From contig CACYBN010000062.1 of assembly GCA_902772675.1 (NCBI GenBank), positions 1-7,211 on the forward strand: a stretch of 7,211 nucleotides of DNA. Direction: 5' to 3'. A program made the position numbers and the translations under genes. This document shows positions 5,123-7,211 of the stretch, one piece after another. The notes beneath the pieces are model-generated. The model saw nothing but the letters and a program-made list of their open reading frames with translations, searched no databases and was not told the DNA's origin. The stretch comes from an uncultured Erysipelotrichaceae bacterium (GTDB lineage: Bacteria; Bacillota_I; Bacilli_A; RF39; UBA660). The stretch's first letter is position 1; the number at the start of each line of letters is the position of its first letter.

Positions 5123-6568
5123 ATGAATAAGAAAGGATTTACTTTAATAGAATTACTAGCAGTTATTGTTATTTTGGGATTGTTAATGGCTATAGCAATT
5201 CCTAGCGTTACTAGATATATTACACAATCTAGAAAAAAGACTATGGTTGGTACAATCGGTAATTATTCTAATGCGGTTATCAGTGCAGTTAATGATATGG
5301 ATTATGGATCTTTATTTAATGGAAATAATATGTATTATATTCCTATTGAATGCATACATTTAGAAAAAGGTGGAAAAGATCCTTTTGGTGAATGGAAAGA
5401 AGCTTATGTTGTAGTAAATTATAGAAATGATTTATATTCATATGATTATTATTTTACTTTCTATGACAGTGCAGGATATGGAATGGAATTGACTCCATTA
5501 AGTGAGATTACTCAAGCTAAGATTATAAATCCTACTACAATTAATGCAGATAGTATAAAGAAACAAACTATCAATGATAAATCTGTATATGTAATGGATA
5601 AAACAAATTGTAATTCTAGTACTGCTACTAAAGTGGCAGGAGTTGGTGCTGTTGCAATGAATGATTATTGTTTTCAGTTATATGGAACTACTACAATGGG
5701 TGAAGCAACTTTAAAAGAAGGATCTACTGCTAGGCAAGTTATTCATGCTACTGGGGGTCCAGGTGTTTATGTCGCAGGATTTTCTTTTGTATATAATAAG
5801 CCAAATAATGCGGTAATGACTTGCATGAGAAATGGTGGAAACTATGATACTTGTAAAACTAAGGGAACAATTGGTATTGATTATAGATCTGCATCTTTTG
5901 GTGAAGTGGCTAGTCCTAAATTAGAAGGATGCTATTTTGGACAAAGATCTTGTTTAGCATATGATACTGAAATTGAAGTATATGATAAGAAAAACAAGAA
6001 GAGAAAGAAAAAGAAACTAATTGATGTTACTGATGATGACTTAGTTCTTGTATGGGATTTTGATTTGGGTAAAGAAGTATTTGCTAGACCATTATGGATT
6101 ATGGAACCAGATGTAGCTGATAATTATGTATTGTTAAAATTCTCTGATGGTTCTGAATTAAAAGTTATTACAGATCATAGGATTTATAATGCCGATAAAG
6201 GAATGTTTACTCCAGTTATGGACGATGAATTAACTCCGATTGGAACTAAAACTTATAGTATTACTGGTGAATACATTACCTTAGTATCTAAAGAAATAAT
6301 TAATGAAGAAATTAAATTCTGTAATATGATTACTGAAAGACATATCAATTTCTTTGGAAATGGTATTATTACATCTTGGAGAATAAATAATCTTTATAAA
6401 ATTGAAGATATGAAATTTGTTAAAGATGATAGAGAAGAGAAATACTTAGATGAAATAGGAGAAGTTCCAGCAGAATGGTTAAATGGTGTAAGAGCAAGTG
6501 AATCTCAAGACTCTATTGAACAAATTATTAGTGATTATGAATACTGTATTAAAATAAAGAAAAAATAA
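5123..6568 (+). CDS. Prepilin-like protein fused to a C-terminal Hint autoprocessing domain
   Basis: The 481-residue product has three parts. Residues 1-30 are a canonical prepilin signal: MNKKG5|F6TLIE10, a hydrophobic helix to about 26 and Pro27. Prepilin peptidase should cut after Gly5, and Glu10 is the conserved mature +5 residue. Residues about 31-276 form a pilin-like body with 'DPFGEWKEAYVVV' (86-98) and cysteines at 77, 163, 183, 234, 244 and 270. From Cys277 a Hint domain begins: block A-like CLAYDTEIEV, 'VWDFDLGK', a block B-like segment around T350-D-H352, and block F-like 'FCNMITERH407INFFGNGIIT'. There is no terminal His-Asn-Cys/Ser/Thr, so cleavage or ligation is more likely than splicing. 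A 58-residue tail follows. GGAGG (5112-5116) lies six bases before the ATG, and only 12 bases separate it from the PBP stop, so it is cotranscribed with the division genes. All 14 arginines are AGA or AGG. Prepilin signal certain; Hint call strong; function inferred. Confidence 0.88.
   Translation: MNKKGFTLIELLAVIVILGLLMAIAIPSVTRYITQSRKKTMVGTIGNYSNAVISAVNDMDYGSLFNGNNMYYIPIECIHLEKGGKDPFGEWKEAYVVVNYRNDLYSYDYYFTFYDSAGYGMELTPLSEITQAKIINPTTINADSIKKQTINDKSVYVMDKTNCNSSTATKVAGVGAVAMNDYCFQLYGTTTMGEATLKEGSTARQVIHATGGPGVYVAGFSFVYNKPNNAVMTCMRNGGNYDTCKTKGTIGIDYRSASFGEVASPKLEGCYFGQRSCLAYDTEIEVYDKKNKKRKKKKLIDVTDDDLVLVWDFDLGKEVFARPLWIMEPDVADNYVLLKFSDGSELKVITDHRIYNADKGMFTPVMDDELTPIGTKTYSITGEYITLVSKEIINEEIKFCNMITERHINFFGNGIITSWRINNLYKIEDMKFVKDDREEKYLDEIGEVPAEWLNGVRASESQDSIEQIISDYEYCIKIKKK
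5951..6391 (+). other. Hint (Hedgehog/intein) domain of the pilin fusion
   Basis: Residues 277-423 of the fusion protein. The domain opens with the candidate nucleophile Cys277 (codon 5951-5953) in a CLAxDTxIxV context. It carries a lysine/arginine-rich loop (288-298), the 'DDDLVLVWDFD' strand pair, the block B-like His352 (codon 6176-6178) and the block F-like His407 (codon 6341-6343), then 'GIITSWRINN'. In Hint proteins an N-to-S acyl shift at the first Cys produces a thioester at the end of the upstream segment. The -1 residue here is Ser276. The block B spacing is T-x-H rather than the usual T-x-x-H, which is a caveat on activity. Confidence 0.82.
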
Positions 6569-6570
6569 TA

Positions 6571-6597
6571 AAAAAGAGAAGTAAAACTTCTCTTTTT
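6571..6597. terminator. Bidirectional intrinsic terminator between the pilin-Hint gene and def
   Basis: AAAAAGAGAAG (6571-6581) is an exact reverse complement of CTTCTCTTTTT (6587-6597), with a TAAAA loop. The T run serves the + strand operon and the A run serves the - strand def transcript. The def stop codon (6596-6598) overlaps the foot of the stem, and the pilin-Hint stop lies two bases before it, so two convergent units share one compact hairpin. Confidence 0.9.
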
Positions 6598-7144
6598 ATA
6601 TTGATCTATATTTATCTTTATCTTTATATGGATTTTTAGGATCGATTCTATCAGTAAATAAGATACCATTTAAATGATCAAATTCATGTTGGAATGCTAT
6701 AGCTACATCTTCTCTTACACGATATTTAATAGGATTACCATCCATATCAAATCCTTCCATAGTAATTCTAGCATGTCTAGGTACTATTCCTACTGTAGGT
6801 CTATTAATACTTAAACATCCTTCTCCTTCTTCAACATAAATCATTTCTTTAGATTCAGATGTTATTCTAGGATTAATAATAATATAGTTTTCAAATTGTC
6901 CTTCATCATATTCATAAACTACTACAAAATATCTTTTTAATATACCTATTTGTACTGCAGATAGACCCATTCCAGGTCTTAAATTTAATTCTTCAGCTTT
7001 TTCAGGTATTTGACTTAATGTAAGATGTTCAATCATTTCATTAATCATTTTTCTATCCTTATCTGATAAAGGGAAAGTTACTTCCTTACTAGGTTTATGT
7101 ATAATTGGATTCTTTTCATCTATGATATCTTTATCTCTTAGCAT
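6596..7144 (-). CDS. def: Peptide deformylase
   Basis: This metalloenzyme removes the formyl group from the N-terminal methionine of new proteins. The 182-residue product has all three signature motifs: motif 1 'GMGLSAVQIG' (58-67, with Gln65), motif 2 'EGCLS' (108-112, metal ligand Cys110) and motif 3 'QHEFDHLNG' (152-160, ligands His153 and His157, catalytic Glu154). The length, the extended region between motifs 1 and 2 and the long N-terminus fit the type 2 deformylases of Gram-positive bacteria. The ATG at 7144-7142 is preceded on the - strand by GAGGTGAGG, a good ribosome site starting within 7146-7154. It is transcribed towards the division operon and ends in the shared terminator. No neighbouring fmt is seen within the window. 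Confidence 0.97.
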   Translation of the reverse strand: MLRDKDIIDEKNPIIHKPSKEVTFPLSDKDRKMINEMIEHLTLSQIPEKAEELNLRPGMGLSAVQIGILKRYFVVVYEYDEGQFENYIIINPRITSESKEMIYVEEGEGCLSINRPTVGIVPRHARITMEGFDMDGNPIKYRVREDVAIAFQHEFDHLNGILFTDRIDPKNPYKDKDKYRSI

Positions 7145-7211
7145 ATCCTCACCTCAACAATCATATTTTATCATAATATCCTGAAAAATAAAGAAAAAAA
7201 CTTAATTTATG
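7145..7211 (-). promoter_or_regulatory. Upstream region of def: ribosome site and possible promoter
   Basis: Read on the - strand, the region contains a T-rich stretch, then TATTAT and GATAAAAT as -10-like elements, then TTGTTGAGGTGAGGAT directly before the ATG. The ribosome site is convincing. The promoter is only a guess because no clear -35 can be assigned before the window ends. Confidence 0.35.

Noticed and set aside
5951..6391. A splicing intein inserted in a pilin gene
   Set aside because: There is no terminal His-Asn with a following Cys/Ser/Thr, no homing endonuclease block, and the sequence after the domain is not a continuation of a pilin body.

Overview
The window is an AT-rich piece of a bacterial chromosome whose genes point to a walled, low-GC Gram-positive lineage (Bacillota, class Bacilli or a related uncultured gut-type group). 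The evidence is the mraZ-rsmH-ftsL-PBP division cluster, a PASTA-bearing class B penicillin-binding protein, a long type 2-like deformylase, A/T-rich codons and Shine-Dalgarno sites of the AGGAGG type. All tryptophans read in these genes are TGG and every stop is TAA or TAG, so the TGA-Trp code of mycoplasmas is not in use. The exact taxon cannot be read from the window.

Layout. Positions 2-832 hold the 3' part of a threonyl-tRNA synthetase gene, closed by a strong intrinsic terminator (831-859). The 287-base gap to mraZ is not empty. It holds a 45-codon ORF (922-1059) that begins with a textbook type IV prepilin signal, its own terminator (1044-1072), a perfect 8-bp-arm palindrome (1073-1089) and the mraZ control region, with three GTGG repeats at an exact 10-bp period that look like MraZ binding boxes. 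Next comes a tight + strand operon: mraZ (1180-1623), rsmH (1625-2551), ftsL-like (2564-2875), PASTA-PBP (2888-5110) and, 12 bases after the PBP, a 481-residue protein (5123-6568). A perfect bidirectional hairpin (6571-6597) separates this operon from a convergent peptide deformylase gene (6596-7144, - strand).

The division genes are conventional: MraZ is the regulator, RsmH methylates 16S rRNA, and the FtsL-like protein and PBP form part of the septal peptidoglycan machine. The surprise is the last gene of the operon. It has a canonical prepilin N-terminus (KKG|FTLIE), a cysteine-containing pilin-like body of about 270 residues, and a C-terminal Hint (Hedgehog/intein) autoprocessing domain starting at Cys277. 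It sits where mraY/murD/ftsW would often follow. The Hint part keeps the nucleophile and the block B and F histidines but lacks the terminal His-Asn plus nucleophile needed for splicing. The prediction is therefore a self-cleaving or self-ligating pilin, made together with the septal PBP. The mini-prepilin upstream of mraZ shares the same signal segment, so pilin-type sequences flank the division operon on both sides. This pilin-Hint/division arrangement is the main candidate for an undescribed system here.
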